The notes under the pieces: generated by a model
The model's input: only the letters and a program-made list of their open reading frames with translations
What the model was told of the DNA's origin: nothing
Database searches by the model: none
Translations under genes and position numbers: made by a program
Part shown: positions 63,441 through 64,000 of the stretch, piece by piece
Position numbering within the stretch: position 1 is the first letter of the stretch
Layout: every line of letters begins with the position of its first letter
Origin: Roseiarcus sp963787135
Lineage (GTDB): Bacteria; Pseudomonadota; Alphaproteobacteria; Rhizobiales; Beijerinckiaceae
Reading direction: 5' to 3'
Length of the DNA stretch: 64,000 nt
Assembly: GCA_963787135.1 (NCBI GenBank)
Contig: CAWBBW010000042.1
Location: forward strand, 372,001-436,000

Positions 63441-64000
63441 ATGAACACGGTCGCGCAGCCGAAGTCGCTCTGGGGCGGCGAGTGGGGGCTTATTGCGGTC
63501 CTCGCGTTCCTCGGCCTGCTTTGCGTTTTTGTTGCAGCCAGGACGATCGAACCGGCCTTCGCATTCCACATGGGGCTTGGAGCGCTCGCCGCCGCCATTT
63601 CCATCTTCGCGATCTTCCAACGTTACAACGCGCGGCCTGCCGAGCCTCCACCGCTCGAAATCAACGGGCTGCCGAACTACAATTTCGGTCCTGTCAAGTT
63701 CTCGACACTGATGGCCCTATTCTGGGGTCTGGCCGGCATGGCCGTCGGCGTCTATATCGCCTTCGAACTGTCGTTCCCCGACCTCAATATTGCGCCGTGG
63801 TTCAACTTCGGGCGCCTGCGGCCGCTGCACACCTCCGCCGTGATCTTCGCTTTCGGCGGCAACGTGCTGCTGGCGACGTCGTTCTATGTGGTCCAGCGCA
63901 CCTGCCGGGCGCGCCTGGCGGGCGACCTGGCGCCCTGGTTCGTGGTGCTCGGCTACAACTTCTTCATCCTGATCGCCGGTACAGGCTACCTGCTCGGCAT
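63441..64000 (+). CDS. ccoN: cbb3-type cytochrome c oxidase subunit I (partial)
   Basis: The first 186 codons of a heme-copper oxidase catalytic subunit, open to the window end. The block RPLHTSAVIFAFGGNVLLAT carries a conserved low-spin heme histidine of CcoN. It is preceded by YNFGPVKFSTLMALFWGLAG, also CcoN-specific, and several TM helices are visible. This high-affinity oxidase supports respiration at low oxygen; ccoO, Q and P would follow downstream. Confidence 0.93.
   Translation, partial: MNTVAQPKSLWGGEWGLIAVLAFLGLLCVFVAARTIEPAFAFHMGLGALAAAISIFAIFQRYNARPAEPPPLEINGLPNYNFGPVKFSTLMALFWGLAGMAVGVYIAFELSFPDLNIAPWFNFGRLRPLHTSAVIFAFGGNVLLATSFYVVQRTCRARLAGDLAPWFVVLGYNFFILIAGTGYLLG

Noticed and set aside
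1..64000. tRNA, rRNA, CRISPR, insertion sequence or phage
   Set aside because: I saw no cloverleaf with a T-loop GGTTCGAATCC-like core, no regularly spaced repeats, no transposase motifs and no integrase or phage structural gene.

Overview
The window is about 64 kb of GC-rich, densely coding bacterial chromosome. The full hopanoid set (hpnA to hpnH, hpnL, hpnM, hpnN, shc), the MlaA/MlaC-type lipid transport genes, hutF-type histidine breakdown, a CoxLMS-like molybdenum hydroxylase, several LIV/ribose-type ABC transporters and a cbb3 oxidase (ccoN) together point to an alphaproteobacterium, most likely of the Hyphomicrobiales (Rhizobiales). That placement is inference from gene content. I see no rRNA, tRNA, CRISPR array, insertion sequence, prophage or replication origin.

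Layout. 1-2.3 kb: divergent hutI (cut by the window edge) and hutF. 2.4-8.8 kb: hydrogenase maturation operon hypF-C-D-E-A-B on the minus strand, with no hydrogenase structural gene in sight. 9.1-15.6 kb: minus-strand operon of an amidohydrolase, a formamidase-like hydrolase and a three-subunit molybdenum hydroxylase whose iron-sulfur subunit is fused to a CoxG domain. 15.8-17 kb: dacB. 17.1-21.7 kb: fused E1 dehydrogenase, free lipoyl domain, alpha/beta hydrolase and SorC-family regulator behind a palindromic operator candidate. 21.7-27.3 kb: hopanoid/lipid transport genes hpnM, hpnN, mlaA and hpnL. 27.3-34.9 kb: an inositol-phosphate-centred set: a CDP-alcohol phosphatidyltransferase plus a tightly coupled six-gene operon of inositol-3-phosphate synthase, HAD hydrolase, nucleotidyltransferase, ATP-grasp enzyme, class III aminotransferase and Gfo/Idh/MocA dehydrogenase. 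35.2-45.2 kb: ispH, hpnH and the operon hpnA-B-C-D-E-shc-hpnG. 45.9-53.7 kb: a branched-chain-type ABC transporter (livM, H, F, G minus; binding protein plus) mixed with two related aldo/keto reductases, one fused to a RidA domain, and a TIGR04076-like protein. 53.8-59.6 kb: LacI regulator, ribose-type ABC transporter and a cyclase-family hydrolase. 60-63 kb: hflK, hflC and a TerC-family membrane protein. 63.4 kb to the end: start of ccoN.

How they fit together. From 21.7 to 45.2 kb the region is devoted almost entirely to envelope lipids: IspH feeds isoprenoid precursors, HpnC/D/E make squalene, Shc cyclises it, HpnH and HpnG add and process the adenosyl side chain, and HpnM/HpnN/MlaA handle lipid transport. 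The inositol-phosphate set sits inside this region and may make an undescribed inositol- or aminocyclitol-containing phosphodiester or lipid; this is the most interesting candidate system. The 9-21 kb and 45-60 kb parts look like catabolic modules with their own transporters and regulators, substrates unknown.

Caution on sequence quality. Four genes (hpnD, one aldo/keto reductase, the LacI regulator, the ribose-type binding protein) are each broken by what looks like a single extra base. All four go the same way, so assembly error is at least as likely as real gene decay.
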